Of a DNA stretch of 64,000 bases, positions 27,150 through 36,655 are shown piece after piece. Positions within the stretch are counted from its first letter, which is position 1. Each line of letters opens with the position of its first letter. Made by a program: the position numbers and the translations under genes. The notes below the pieces were generated by a model that did no database searches, was not told where the DNA came from, and worked only from the letters and a program-made list of their open reading frames with translations. Source of the DNA: Chryseobacterium sp. (GTDB taxonomy: Bacteria > Bacteroidota > Bacteroidia > Flavobacteriales > Weeksellaceae); assembly GCF_019236175.1 (NCBI RefSeq), contig NZ_JAFAJM010000012.1, positions 43,276 to 107,275 on the forward strand. The letters are read 5' to 3'.

Positions 27150-27761
27150 ATGATTCCAAATTTTAAAGCACATCCATGGCACGGAATTTCTGCAGGAGAG
27201 GATGCACCAAATGTTGTTAATGTATTTGTGGAAATTGTTCCTTCAGATACCATTAAATATGAAGTAGATAAAGAAACAGGATATTTAAAGGTAGACAGAC
27301 CTCAGAAGTTTTCTAACATTATCCCTGCTTTATACGGATTTGTTCCAAGAACATACTGTCATAACGAGGTGATGAGACTTGCGGTAGAAGCAGGAGCTAC
27401 TGATGTGACAATGGGAGATCATGATCCGCTTGATATCTGTGTATTAAGCTCTCATAATATCCACGCAGGAGGCCTTTTGATGGAAGCTATTCCAATCGGA
27501 GGATTTAAAATGATCGACGGCGGAGAAGCTGATGATAAAATCGTTGCTGTAATGATCAATGATCATGCTTTCGGACATTTCAGAGATATTTCCGAACTAC
27601 CTGAAGCGGAAGTTAAAAGATTAATGCACTACTTCTTAACGTATAAGAACTTACCGGATGAGCCTGCAAAATGCAGAATCCATGAAGTATACGGAGCTGA
27701 GCATGCAAGAAAAGTAATTCTAGCATCTCAGGCAGATTATGCAGAAAAATTCGGAGGATAA
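27150..27761 (+). CDS. ppa: Soluble inorganic pyrophosphatase, family I
   Basis: A 203-residue cytoplasmic enzyme that splits pyrophosphate to phosphate. The family I signature is GDHDPLDICV (metal-binding aspartates); the KVDRPQKFSNIIPALYGFVPRTYC region supplies the substrate pocket. It lies 18 bp after the DUF7935-like gene. A membrane pyrophosphatase lies just downstream, so pyrophosphate handling is concentrated here. Confidence 0.93.
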   Translation: MIPNFKAHPWHGISAGEDAPNVVNVFVEIVPSDTIKYEVDKETGYLKVDRPQKFSNIIPALYGFVPRTYCHNEVMRLAVEAGATDVTMGDHDPLDICVLSSHNIHAGGLLMEAIPIGGFKMIDGGEADDKIVAVMINDHAFGHFRDISELPEAEVKRLMHYFLTYKNLPDEPAKCRIHEVYGAEHARKVILASQADYAEKFGG

Positions 27762-27785
27762 TATTCTCTAATTTACATGATAAAT

Positions 27786-27820
27786 AAAAAGACAAATCAT
27801 TTCCGGTTTGTCTTTTTTTT
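27786..27820 (+). terminator. Rho-independent terminator after ppa
   Basis: AAAGACAAA (27788-27796) pairs with TTTGTCTTT (27807-27815) around a 10-base loop, followed by a T-run. Confidence 0.8.
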
Positions 27821-27996
27821 ATTTTTTAAAAAAATATAACCTCTCATGTTTCCGGTTTTTTACACTTTTTATATGGCAAGCAGATCCCAGATTGTAAATT
27901 CTGTGCCCCGATGCTATAAAACAACCATTTTTTTTAATGCTTTGGTGATAATTATTTATTATATTTAATTTTCTATTACCAAAAAAATATTAAACT

Positions 27997-30735
27997 ATGG
28001 ATCTATTTGTGTTAGTGCCAATTTTTGGTGTTGTGGCTTTGCTTTATACATTTCTTCAGAGTAACTGGGTCAGTAAACAGAATGCCGGAAACGAAAAAAT
28101 GAAAATAATCAGCGGACATATAGCTGATGGTGCGATGGCTTTTCTAAAGGCCGAGTACAAGATTTTAACCTATTTTGTTGTTATTGTAGCCATTTTACTT
28201 GCCGTAATGGGGTCTACAAACTCTAATTCTCACTGGAGCATTGGACTTGCTTTTATTGTAGGAGCTATATTCTCTGCTACTGCAGGTTTTATCGGGATGA
28301 AGATTGCAACAAAAGCCAATGTAAGAACTGCCGAAGCCGCAAGAACATCACTCTCAAAAGCGCTAAAAGTATCTTTTACCGGAGGTTCCGTTATGGGAAT
28401 GGGAGTTGCAGGTCTTGCTGTATTAGGGTTGGGAGCCGTATTCCTTATTATTAAGCAGATTTTTGCACCGGATGCTACGGTAGATTCTCACGAAATGGAA
28501 AGAACGATTGAAATCCTTACCGGATTTTCTCTGGGAGCAGAATCTATTGCTCTTTTTGCAAGAGTAGGCGGCGGAATTTATACAAAAGCGGCTGATGTAG
28601 GTGCTGATCTCGTAGGAAAAGTAGAAGCGGGAATTCCTGAAGATGACCCGAGAAATCCTGCTACCATTGCCGATAATGTAGGGGATAACGTAGGAGATGT
28701 TGCCGGAATGGGTGCCGATCTTTTCGGCTCTTATATTGCAACGGTTCTGGCAACAATGGTGTTGGGGAGAGAAACCATTTCTGATGATTCTTTTGGTGGT
28801 TTTGCCCCCATTTTATTGCCTATGCTTATTGCCGGAACAGGAATCATTTTTTCAATGATAGGAACTTTATTTGTGAAAATTAATGATAATGAAGGTTCAT
28901 CAACATCCAGCGTACAGAATGCTCTGAACCTGGGGAACTGGGGAAGTATTGTGATCACAGCGATCGCTTCTTATTTTCTGGTTACCTATATTCTTCCTGA
29001 AAAAATGATACTCAGAGGGCATGAGTTTACGAAAATGGGAGTCTTCGGAGCAATTATGGTAGGTTTGGTTGTAGGAACTTTAATGAGCATTATTACGGAA
29101 TACTATACTGCCATGGGAAAAAGACCGGTTTCCAGTATTGTGAGACAGTCTTCTACAGGACATGCTACCAATATTATCGGAGGGCTTTCTGTAGGAATGG
29201 AATCTACTTTACTCCCTATCATTGTACTGGCCGGTGGAATTTACGGATCGTATCTGTGTGCCGGACTTTACGGTGTCGCTATTGCCGCTGCCGGAATGAT
29301 GGCTACTACAGCAATGCAACTGGCTATTGATGCGTTTGGACCGATTGCCGATAATGCAGGCGGAATTGCAGAAATGAGTGAGCTTCCCAAAGAAGTACGC
29401 GAAAAAACAGATATTTTAGATGCTGTGGGAAATACAACGGCAGCTACAGGAAAAGGTTTTGCTATTGCTTCAGCAGCATTAACTGCACTTGCACTATTTG
29501 CTGCATTTGTAGGAATTGCAGGAATTGACGGTATTGATATTTACAGAGCTGATGTACTGGCCGGATTATTTGTCGGTGGAATGATTCCTTTTATTTTTTC
29601 TTCACTGGCCATTACGGCAGTAGGACAGGCTGCAATGGCGATGGTGGAGGAAGTAAGGAGACAGTTTCGTGAAATTCCCGGTATCCTGGAAGGAAAAGCA
29701 CAGCCTGAATATGAAAAATGTGTGGCTATTTCTACTGATGCTTCTATCAGAAAGATGATGCTTCCCGGGGCTATTGCGATTATTTCCCCTTTATTGATCG
29801 GCTTTATCTTCGGACCTGAAGTATTGGGCGGATTTTTAGCAGGAGCTACGGTATGTGGTGTTTTAATGGGAATGTTTCAGAACAATGCCGGCGGAGCCTG
29901 GGATAATGCTAAAAAATCATTCGAAAAAGGAGTGGAAATTAATGGACAGACCTATTATAAAGGTTCCGAACCTCATAAAGCTTCTGTGACAGGTGATACG
30001 GTCGGAGATCCGTTCAAAGATACTTCAGGGCCTTCCATGAATATCCTGATCAAATTAATGTCTATTGTTTCTCTGGTAATTGCACCCACTTTAGCTGTTT
30101 TGCATAAAGATAAAATTGAGGCCAACAGAAAAGCTAAACTGGAAAGCTTAACTCGTGCTGAAATGGGACAGGGAGGAGTAGCCACAATATTGCCGGATTC
30201 TTTGTCTCTCACTGCTTCTAAAGATGTGAAAGGACATCTCAACGAAAACGGAGATTTTGTCTATGAAACCGGAAACATTCAAAAGATCAGTTTAAAAGGA
30301 GGAAAAACAATTGCTGTAGGAGAAGGAAGCCAGATGTATCAGTTGTATAATTCCCTTAAACAAAAAGATAAGTCGGTTCTTGATCCGAATAAATGGTATA
30401 CGATTGAAAATCTTTATTTTGAAACAGGATCAAGCGATCTGAAACCGGGCTATGAATTACAGTTAAATAATCTGGCAGAGATTTTAAATACTTATCCTGA
30501 GCTGAAAATTAAATTGGGTGGCTATACTGATAATTCAGGGAATGAAGAAAGTAATCAGCAGTTATCAAATCTGAGAGCTCAAACCGCGAAGCTGAAACTT
30601 TTAGAGCTTGGAGTAGCTTCAGACAGGGTAGAAGCGGAGGGATACGGTTCTCAGCATCCCGTTTGTGAAACAAATGATACAGAAGAATGTAAAGCTAAGA
30701 ACAGAAGAATAGATGTAAGGGTATTGGCTCTTTAA
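27997..30735 (+). CDS. hppA: Membrane pyrophosphatase fused to OmpA-like domain
   Basis: The 912-residue protein starts with a complete ion-translocating membrane pyrophosphatase (about 700 residues, about 16 helices). PPi-binding motifs [11 protein letters not shown] (200-210) and DNVGDNVGD (226-234) are present, as is [10 protein letters not shown], the alanine-type sequence of K+-dependent enzymes. The TM6 Asp is at 241, followed by GSYIA with no Glu; a Glu is instead in TM5 at 182 (LGAES). A linker then leads to an OmpA-like peptidoglycan-binding domain at about 800-912 ([30 protein letters not shown]). The pump probably moves H+. Confidence 0.93.
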   Translation: MDLFVLVPIFGVVALLYTFLQSNWVSKQNAGNEKMKIISGHIADGAMAFLKAEYKILTYFVVIVAILLAVMGSTNSNSHWSIGLAFIVGAIFSATAGFIGMKIATKANVRTAEAARTSLSKALKVSFTGGSVMGMGVAGLAVLGLGAVFLIIKQIFAPDATVDSHEMERTIEILTGFSLGAESIALFARVGGGIYTKAADVGADLVGKVEAGIPEDDPRNPATIADNVGDNVGDVAGMGADLFGSYIATVLATMVLGRETISDDSFGGFAPILLPMLIAGTGIIFSMIGTLFVKINDNEGSSTSSVQNALNLGNWGSIVITAIASYFLVTYILPEKMILRGHEFTKMGVFGAIMVGLVVGTLMSIITEYYTAMGKRPVSSIVRQSSTGHATNIIGGLSVGMESTLLPIIVLAGGIYGSYLCAGLYGVAIAAAGMMATTAMQLAIDAFGPIADNAGGIAEMSELPKEVREKTDILDAVGNTTAATGKGFAIASAALTALALFAAFVGIAGIDGIDIYRADVLAGLFVGGMIPFIFSSLAITAVGQAAMAMVEEVRRQFREIPGILEGKAQPEYEKCVAISTDASIRKMMLPGAIAIISPLLIGFIFGPEVLGGFLAGATVCGVLMGMFQNNAGGAWDNAKKSFEKGVEINGQTYYKGSEPHKASVTGDTVGDPFKDTSGPSMNILIKLMSIVSLVIAPTLAVLHKDKIEANRKAKLESLTRAEMGQGGVATILPDSLSLTASKDVKGHLNENGDFVYETGNIQKISLKGGKTIAVGEGSQMYQLYNSLKQKDKSVLDPNKWYTIENLYFETGSSDLKPGYELQLNNLAEILNTYPELKIKLGGYTDNSGNEESNQQLSNLRAQTAKLKLLELGVASDRVEAEGYGSQHPVCETNDTEECKAKNRRIDVRVLAL

Positions 30736-30756
30736 AGTCCGATTAAATAAAATATG

Positions 30757-30790
30757 AGAGGCGGTTTCAGCAATGAGGCCGCTTCTTTTT
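30757..30790. terminator. Terminator between hppA and the aminotransferase
   Basis: AGAGGCGG pairs with CCGCTTCT (one G-T pair) and is followed by a T-run. It lies between convergent genes, so it may act both ways. Confidence 0.65.
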
Positions 30791-30812
30791 TGGATTCGTA
30801 TAGCATAATAGT

Positions 30813-31952
30813 TTAAAGATTCTTTTTCAGGTGTTCCAAAGCCTGAATAATCACTTCATCTGTTTTGGCAAAACTAAACCTGATGTAATCTGAATTTTGT
30901 TTTGAATGATAAAATGCAGAAAGTGGCAGACAGGCTACTTTTTTTTCAGTAGTGAGCCATATGGAAAATTCAACATCACTCATGGTTTTAGAAATATTTC
31001 TGAAATTAACAACCTGAAAAACACTTCCTTCAGACTTTTGCTCAACCAGTAATGGGGTCTCCAGAATCAGCTCGTTAAAAAGATCTCTTTTTCGTTGCAT
31101 AACTTTTTTGCTAACAGCCGGATCAAAAACTTCCAGATATTTTGTCAAAGCATACTGAGCAGTAGCATTGGCGCCATAAGAAATATATTGCTGATGAGTC
31201 TGAAATAATGAGGTTAACTCTTTAGAGGCCATCATATAGCTTACTTTCCAGCCCGACGTATGAAACATTTTTCCAAATGAAAAAATACAGAAAGTTCTTT
31301 TTCTTAACTCAGGATGCAGGAATGAACTGTAATGTTCTATTTCATCATAACAGTAGGTGTCATAAATTTCCTCTGAAATAAGGTAGATTTCCTGGTACTT
31401 TATCAGTTCATACAACTGTCCCCAGTCTTTCCGCTTCCATATTTTTCCGGTAGGATTTTGAGGGGAATTGATAATAATTGCTTTGGTTTTTCCCGATATA
31501 CATTGTCTGAATCTTTCCCAATCCATGGTGAAATCATCATTAAGATTGTAGTAAACCGGAATAGCATTGTTCATGACAACAGAAGGTGCATATGTGTAAT
31601 AGGAAGGTTGAATGATGATGACTTCATCTCCTTGATTTAAAATGGTTTTCAATGCCGTATGTAAAGCAAAGGTTGCACATGGGACGATGGTGATTTCGTC
31701 GGATTGAAGCACTATGCCATGTACTCTTTTTGCATTGTACTGAATAATATTTGCAATCAAAAGAGGATTGCCCGCCAGTGGCTCATAATTATGATGGCCG
31801 GAGTCTGCTGCTTCCTTTAAAAAGGTTGTAAGTCTTTCATCAATATCAAAATCAGGAAGGCCTAAAGAAAGATCGAAACTTCCATGCTTTAAAGCAAGTT
31901 CAGACATTTCAGTAAAAAAGGAATAATGAGTAAATCCGTTAATTTTATTCAT
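30813..31952 (-). CDS. PLP-dependent aminotransferase, methionine-type
   Basis: A 379-residue class I aminotransferase. SFGKMFHTSGWKVSY carries the PLP lysine, INSPQNPTGKIW the NPxG motif, and DLSLGLPDFDIDERL the substrate-lobe opening. The overall pattern and length fit the YbdL methionine aminotransferase group, which converts methionine or other amino acids into keto acids in the cytoplasm. The exact substrate is not certain. It is a single-gene unit. Confidence 0.88.
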   Translation of the reverse strand: MNKINGFTHYSFFTEMSELALKHGSFDLSLGLPDFDIDERLTTFLKEAADSGHHNYEPLAGNPLLIANIIQYNAKRVHGIVLQSDEITIVPCATFALHTALKTILNQGDEVIIIQPSYYTYAPSVVMNNAIPVYYNLNDDFTMDWERFRQCISGKTKAIIINSPQNPTGKIWKRKDWGQLYELIKYQEIYLISEEIYDTYCYDEIEHYSSFLHPELRKRTFCIFSFGKMFHTSGWKVSYMMASKELTSLFQTHQQYISYGANATAQYALTKYLEVFDPAVSKKVMQRKRDLFNELILETPLLVEQKSEGSVFQVVNFRNISKTMSDVEFSIWLTTEKKVACLPLSAFYHSKQNSDYIRFSFAKTDEVIIQALEHLKKNL

Positions 31953-32155
31953 CAGGTTTGTATTTTAGTCAAATATAATGAAAAATTCATAATTTATTAA
32001 TGCTATCAATGGGATATATTTAATGCTTATCTGAGAGTTGTTATTCCCGATATAATGCTAATGAGAAAATACAGATAAAGCTTTAATAAGAGCAGATAAA
32101 GCGGAAGAATCATATATTCAATAAAAATTGTTACTTTTAAGAAAATTATAATTTT

Positions 32156-33190
32156 ATGAAAAAACTGTTTATTCCGTTAGTAGCCATTGCTGTATTGACT
32201 GGTTGTAAAACGGCAAATGTTTCAGACGGAAAGACTTCTGTTACCATAAAACAAAATAAGAACTTTGTAGCTGCTTATAAGACGATTAAAGCGGATGATC
32301 TGAAGAAAAACTTATATGTGATTGCATCGGATGAAATGGAAGGAAGAGACACGGGAAGTCCGGGGCAAAAGAAAGCAGGGGAATATATTATTAACTATTA
32401 TAAAAGCTTAGGAATTTCATATCCGAAAGTTTTAAATTCATATTATCAAAAGGTTCCGTCTGAGTTTATGAAAAAAAGAGGCGGTGGAAATCTTCCTGAT
32501 TCTGAAAATATCCTTGCTTTTATAGAAGGAAATGAAAAACCTGAAGAAATCGTGGTGATTTCTGCTCATTATGACCATGTTGGAACAAAAAAAGGAGTGG
32601 TTTACAACGGAGCCGATGATGATGGAAGCGGTACAGTTGCTGTTATGGAAATTGCAAAAGCATTTCAGGAAGCCAAAAAAGCAGGAAAGGGACCTAAAAG
32701 ATCAATTTTATTCCTGCACGTAACAGGAGAAGAACACGGATTATTTGGTTCTGAATACTATTCTGATAACCCTGTCTTTCCTTTAGCTAATACAGTTGTG
32801 GATCTTAATATTGATATGATCGGAAGAGATGACCCGGCAAACAGGGGCAAACAGTATGTGTATGTGATCGGTTCTGATATGCTGAGCTCTGAATTAAAGG
32901 TGATCAATGAAGCCGCTAACAAAAGGACAAATAATCTTGAGCTGAACTATAAATACGATGATTTAAATGATCCTCAGCAGCTGTATTATCGTTCAGATCA
33001 TTATAATTTTGCTAAACATAATATTCCGGTAGCATTTTTCTTTGACGGAATTCATGAAGACTACCATAAGCCGACAGACAAACCGGATAAAATTGATTAT
33101 CCGTTGCTGGAAAAACGTACACAGCTTGTTTTTACTACCGCTTGGGATATTGCCAACAGAGCAGAAAGAATTGTAGTGGATCGTAAATAA
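32156..33190 (+). CDS. M28 family zinc peptidase lipoprotein
   Basis: A 344-residue protein with a lipoprotein signal (lipobox LTGC around residue 17). The M28 metal ligands are visible: AHYDHVG, GADDDGSGT, EEHGLFGSEYY, DLNIDMIGRDD and YHKPTD. It is an aminopeptidase-type enzyme facing the periplasm. It stands before the endonuclease V gene, 52 bp upstream of it. Confidence 0.92.
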   Translation: MKKLFIPLVAIAVLTGCKTANVSDGKTSVTIKQNKNFVAAYKTIKADDLKKNLYVIASDEMEGRDTGSPGQKKAGEYIINYYKSLGISYPKVLNSYYQKVPSEFMKKRGGGNLPDSENILAFIEGNEKPEEIVVISAHYDHVGTKKGVVYNGADDDGSGTVAVMEIAKAFQEAKKAGKGPKRSILFLHVTGEEHGLFGSEYYSDNPVFPLANTVVDLNIDMIGRDDPANRGKQYVYVIGSDMLSSELKVINEAANKRTNNLELNYKYDDLNDPQQLYYRSDHYNFAKHNIPVAFFFDGIHEDYHKPTDKPDKIDYPLLEKRTQLVFTTAWDIANRAERIVVDRK

Positions 33191-33242
33191 TTTTAATACC
33201 ATATTTCATGCCTGTATTAGGAATTCTTATTTATATTTTAAA

Positions 33243-33743
33243 ATGATTTACGCTTTTGATACCTATTATTACGAAGATTATGCCAATACCGTTTGTATTG
33301 CATTTGAAGACTGGGCTTCTGAAAAAGAAGTTGAAGTGTTTACGGAACAAACAACCATTACCTCCGAATATGAGAGTGGTGCTTTTTATAAAAGAGAGCT
33401 GCCGTGTATCCTGAGTCTGTTGAACAAAATTGTTTTAAAAGAAGGGGATATAATTATTGTTGATGGCTATGTTAGTCTTGATAATAATGGTAAAATAGGA
33501 TTAGGAGGGTATCTTTATCATGCTTTAGAGCAGAAATATCCTGTTATCGGCATTGCAAAGAACGGGTTCGCAACTCCTGATTCACAGAGAAGAAATATTA
33601 TAAGAGGTGAGAGTAAAATTCCACTTTTTCTTACAGCAAAGGGAATTGATGTGGATGAGATATTGCCTGAAATAGAGCAGATGCACGGAGCGTTCAGAAT
33701 TCCCACCTTATTAAAAAAACTGGATCAGCTGAGCCGTATGTAA
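33243..33743 (+). CDS. Short endonuclease V-like protein
   Basis: A 166-residue protein, shorter than the usual endonuclease V of about 220. The family core is recognisable: an acidic strand opening (YAFDTYYY), a YKRELPCIL that replaces the standard FRE segment, IIIVDGYVSL and GIAKNGFATP, and a C terminus with GAFRIPTLLKKLDQLSR. Full enzymes cut near hypoxanthine (inosine) in DNA. Missing length and divergent motifs leave open whether it still cleaves. Confidence 0.65.
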   Translation: MIYAFDTYYYEDYANTVCIAFEDWASEKEVEVFTEQTTITSEYESGAFYKRELPCILSLLNKIVLKEGDIIIVDGYVSLDNNGKIGLGGYLYHALEQKYPVIGIAKNGFATPDSQRRNIIRGESKIPLFLTAKGIDVDEILPEIEQMHGAFRIPTLLKKLDQLSRM

Positions 33744-33749
33744 AAATAG

Positions 33750-33784
33750 AATGTCTTACAATATGTTGTTGTAAGACATTTTTT
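33750..33784 (+). terminator. Terminator after the endonuclease V-like gene
   Basis: AATGTCTTACAA (33750-33761) pairs perfectly with TTGTAAGACATT (33769-33780), followed by Ts. Confidence 0.85.
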
Positions 33785-33801
33785 AGAAAAATATAATTAA
33801 A

Positions 33802-33815
33802 ATACCGATTGGTAT
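33802..33815. promoter_or_regulatory. TetR-type palindrome 1 upstream of thiolase
   Basis: ATACC-GATT-GGTAT is a perfect 14-bp inverted repeat. It shares its ATACC/GGTAT core with a second site at 33868-33883. This is the form of operators bound by TetR/AcrR dimers. A -7-like TATATTTG lies just downstream at 33822-33829. Confidence 0.6.
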
Positions 33816-33832
33816 ATTTTGTATATTTGTAT

Positions 33833-33857
33833 AGCTCTTTAAATGAGCTGTTTTTTT
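33833..33857 (+). promoter_or_regulatory. Short hairpin and T-run between two operators
   Basis: AGCTC (33833-33837) and GAGCT (33845-33849) make a 5-bp stem followed by GTTTTTTT. It could be a weak leader terminator within the thiolase control region, though the stem is short. Confidence 0.3.
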
Positions 33858-33867
33858 AATCATTTAT

Positions 33868-33883
33868 ATACCGTTCGGTATAT
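33868..33883. promoter_or_regulatory. TetR-type palindrome 2 upstream of thiolase
   Basis: TATACCG-TT-CGGTATA is a 7-bp inverted repeat, 17 bp ahead of the thiolase start, with the same ATACC/GGTAT core as the site at 33802. Together they suggest that a TetR-family repressor coded elsewhere controls the thiolase. Confidence 0.65.
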
Positions 33884-33899
33884 TTAAAAACTATATCAT

Positions 33900-35075
33900 A
33901 TGAAAGATGTATTTATTGTTGCTGCAAAGCGAACACCAGTGGGTGGGTTTATGGGAAACCTATCAGGATTTACAGCAACCCAGCTGGGAGCCACTGCCAT
34001 ACAAAAGGTTTACGAAAGTTTATCACTGTCTCCTGAGTATATAGACAGTGTTTATATGGGGAATGTACTGAGTGCGGGAGTGGGGCAGTCACCAGCAAGA
34101 CAGTCTGCTATTTTTGCAGGTATTCCTGTTGAAAAAGATGCTACAACCATTAATAAGGTATGTGCTTCCGGAATGAAAGCCGCGATGATCGGTGCTCAGC
34201 AAATTCAGCTTGGATTGGACAATATGGTCATGACAGGAGGCATGGAAAGTATGAGCAATGTTCCTCACTACAATTATCTGCGGCAGGCGAAAAAGCTGGG
34301 TGATACACTGCTTATTGACGGTTTGGTTAAAGATGGTCTATGGGATGTTTATCATAACTTTCATATGGGAAGTGCAGCAGAACTGGGAGTAAAAAAATAC
34401 GGACATACAAGACAGGAACTGGATGATTATGCCCTTCTTTCCTATAAAAGGGCGCAGGAGGCCACTTTAAGCGGGAAATTTAAAAACGAATTAATACCCG
34501 CAATAATACATGGGAAAAAGACAGATATTCTTATTGATAAAGATGAAGATATTGATAAACTGATCCCGGGGAAAATCTCGCTGCTGAAACCGGCTTTTGA
34601 AAAAGACGGGGTATTAACGGCTGCCAATTCTAGCAATATTAATGATGGTGCCGCTGCTGTTTTACTGGCATCTTCGGAAGCATTACAGACGTACAACATT
34701 ACTCCTTTAGCCAGAATTATAGCATATGCTGATGCTGCGCAGTCTCCGGAATGGTTTACCACTTCACCCTCCATCGCTATCAATAAAATACTGGAACAGA
34801 CAGGACTAAAGATTTCTGATATTGATTATTTTGAAATTAATGAAGCTTATGCTTCTGTCATTTTATCTAATCAGCAGATTTTAGGATATGAGATTGACAA
34901 GGTTAATGTGTATGGAGGCGCAGTTGCATTAGGACATCCTATCGGAGCTTCGGGAGCCAGAATTATTACAACACTGGTCAATGTTTTACATCAGGAAAAA
35001 GGCAAATATGGTATTGCTGCTATTTGTAACGGAGGCGGAGGCGCTTCGGCTGTTCTTATTGAGAATGTAGGATAA
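33900..35075 (+). CDS. Acetyl-CoA acetyltransferase (thiolase)
   Basis: A 391-residue thiolase with nucleophile Cys88 (NKVCASGMKA), the NEAYA region, the catalytic His in GHPIGASGAR and the second Cys in CNGGGGAS. It condenses or splits acetoacetyl-CoA in the cytoplasm. It is a lone gene, not in a beta-oxidation operon, and its control region carries two TetR-type palindromes, so it is probably induced by fatty-acid- or acyl-CoA-linked signals. Confidence 0.94.
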   Translation: MKDVFIVAAKRTPVGGFMGNLSGFTATQLGATAIQKVYESLSLSPEYIDSVYMGNVLSAGVGQSPARQSAIFAGIPVEKDATTINKVCASGMKAAMIGAQQIQLGLDNMVMTGGMESMSNVPHYNYLRQAKKLGDTLLIDGLVKDGLWDVYHNFHMGSAAELGVKKYGHTRQELDDYALLSYKRAQEATLSGKFKNELIPAIIHGKKTDILIDKDEDIDKLIPGKISLLKPAFEKDGVLTAANSSNINDGAAAVLLASSEALQTYNITPLARIIAYADAAQSPEWFTTSPSIAINKILEQTGLKISDIDYFEINEAYASVILSNQQILGYEIDKVNVYGGAVALGHPIGASGARIITTLVNVLHQEKGKYGIAAICNGGGGASAVLIENVG

Positions 35076-35082
35076 AAACCCC

Positions 35083-35124
35083 GGATCTTTACGGATTCAA
35101 AAAAACCGTAAAGATCCTTTTTTT
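35083..35124 (+). terminator. Terminator after the thiolase
   Basis: GGATCTTTACGG (35083-35094) pairs with CCGTAAAGATCC (35106-35117), followed by a T-run. Confidence 0.85.
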
Positions 35125-35270
35125 ATTAAATTATTGTTTTTGAATTATTTACATTGTTTATTTCGTGGATTAATGCTGAAATATTAATAAACTGATAAAA
35201 ATCATTAGATTCTTATTTTTATTGATTCTAAATAAATATAAATTTGTCTCCATCAAAATATAAGAATTAT

Positions 35271-36566
35271 ATGAAAAAAATAACTACTCTTTCTGCTGTC
35301 ATTCTCTGTTCATTGATGGAGGCACAATACTGCACACCGGCTTTCCAATATGGAGCAGACAGCAACATGATTACTCATGTTAATTTCGGAAGTATCAATA
35401 ATACATCTCCTTTCCAATCCGGAACGACATCCGTTTATGAAGATTTTACTTCGATGTCTACGGATTTGCAGGCCGGAAATACATATCCGATTTCTGTAAA
35501 AGGTCCTTCGGGAACGTTTCCCGGAGACGTTGTTGTTTTTATTGATTTCAATAATAACGGAAGCTTTGATGATACGGGGGAAAGCTTTTATATTGGAAGG
35601 CTGGGTGAAGCGACTCCTTTTAATGCTTTGACAATAAACGGAACGATTGCAGTTCCTGTTAATGCATCTCATGGGGCAACAAGAATGAGGATCCTTAAAA
35701 ACAGTAATGTTGTAGCTTATTCAAATCCCAACGCTCCCAATTCTATAAGTACGGCCTGTGACACCGGTTTACGTTCCGGACAGGCAGAAGATTATACTGT
35801 TGTTATTTCCGGAAATAATTCGGTCTTTCCGGCACCTTACTGTAGTTCCGAAAATGTGACTAGTTCTACGGTAAGCGAGATCAGCAGGGTAGAATTTGCA
35901 GGAATTACTAACAACAGTAGTATTGACGGCACTTCAGAGCTCATGGAAAATTTTACGACGACCATTTTTAATGTTAATCGCGGCAATACTTATCCGATAA
36001 CGGTAACAGGAGGAACTCACGGTCAGACCACGGTATCAGCTTATGCTTATATTGATTTTAACCATAACAATGTATTCGATGCTCAAGAGAAATTTAATCT
36101 AGGATATTTAGATAATTCTAATCCTGTGATATCGGAATCCGGTGTCACATCGGGAAGCATTAGTATTCCGGCGGATGCAATGCTCGGAGAAACACGTTTC
36201 AGGCTAGTAAAGGCTTATGAATCCAATTCGTGGATGGGTACTCTTGAAAATTTACCCTGTCCTTCAGGATGGTTTATAGGACAGACAGAAGATTACACAA
36301 TTAATATTCAGCCGGCAAATCTTTCTACAAGAGAAAGTACAAAAGAGGCTTTATTTAAAATATCTCCGAATCCTACAACAGGCCCTTTAAGCATTACACC
36401 GTTAAAAGAGCTTGAAAAATATGAAATTTATAATCTGTCTGGGCAAAAGCTTGAAGAAGGAAAAACTGCTGTACTTAGCTTAGAAAACTTTATTCCGGGA
36501 ACTTACCTGATAAAGATGTACACCAGAGATAAAAAGGTGATTACAGAAAAAATTATTAAACACTAA
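35271..36566 (+). CDS. GEVED-domain, T9SS-secreted surface protein
   Basis: A 431-residue secreted protein. The signal peptide is MKKITTLSAVILCSLMEAQ. Two repeated modules each contain an FIDFNNNG- or YIDFNHNN-like calcium-type loop and an AEDYTV/TEDYTIN end, which fit the GEVED domain. The C terminus (LFKISPNPTTGPL ... GTYLIKMYTRDKKVITEKII) is a type A T9SS sorting signal, so it is exported by the Por system and attached or released at the surface. The ATG at 35271 is chosen because the signal peptide starts there. Confidence 0.88.
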   Translation: MKKITTLSAVILCSLMEAQYCTPAFQYGADSNMITHVNFGSINNTSPFQSGTTSVYEDFTSMSTDLQAGNTYPISVKGPSGTFPGDVVVFIDFNNNGSFDDTGESFYIGRLGEATPFNALTINGTIAVPVNASHGATRMRILKNSNVVAYSNPNAPNSISTACDTGLRSGQAEDYTVVISGNNSVFPAPYCSSENVTSSTVSEISRVEFAGITNNSSIDGTSELMENFTTTIFNVNRGNTYPITVTGGTHGQTTVSAYAYIDFNHNNVFDAQEKFNLGYLDNSNPVISESGVTSGSISIPADAMLGETRFRLVKAYESNSWMGTLENLPCPSGWFIGQTEDYTINIQPANLSTRESTKEALFKISPNPTTGPLSITPLKELEKYEIYNLSGQKLEEGKTAVLSLENFIPGTYLIKMYTRDKKVITEKIIKH

Positions 36567-36605
36567 CCACACACATAATCATATCCATATCAATTTTTGT
36601 TTTTT

Positions 36606-36638
36606 ACCGGCAGATTCTTTCTGTCGGTTTTGTTTTTT
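36606..36638. terminator. Bidirectional terminator after the T9SS protein and helicase
   Basis: ACCGGCAGA (36606-36614) pairs with TCTGTCGGT (36620-36628) with one G-T pair, followed by a T-rich run. It lies between two convergent genes. Confidence 0.65.
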
Positions 36639-36655
36639 GATATAGGATTAAATAT

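Noticed and set aside
35244..35270. Longer start for the GEVED protein
   Set aside because: A TTG start would add nine residues before a clean signal peptide; the ATG at 35271 is better.
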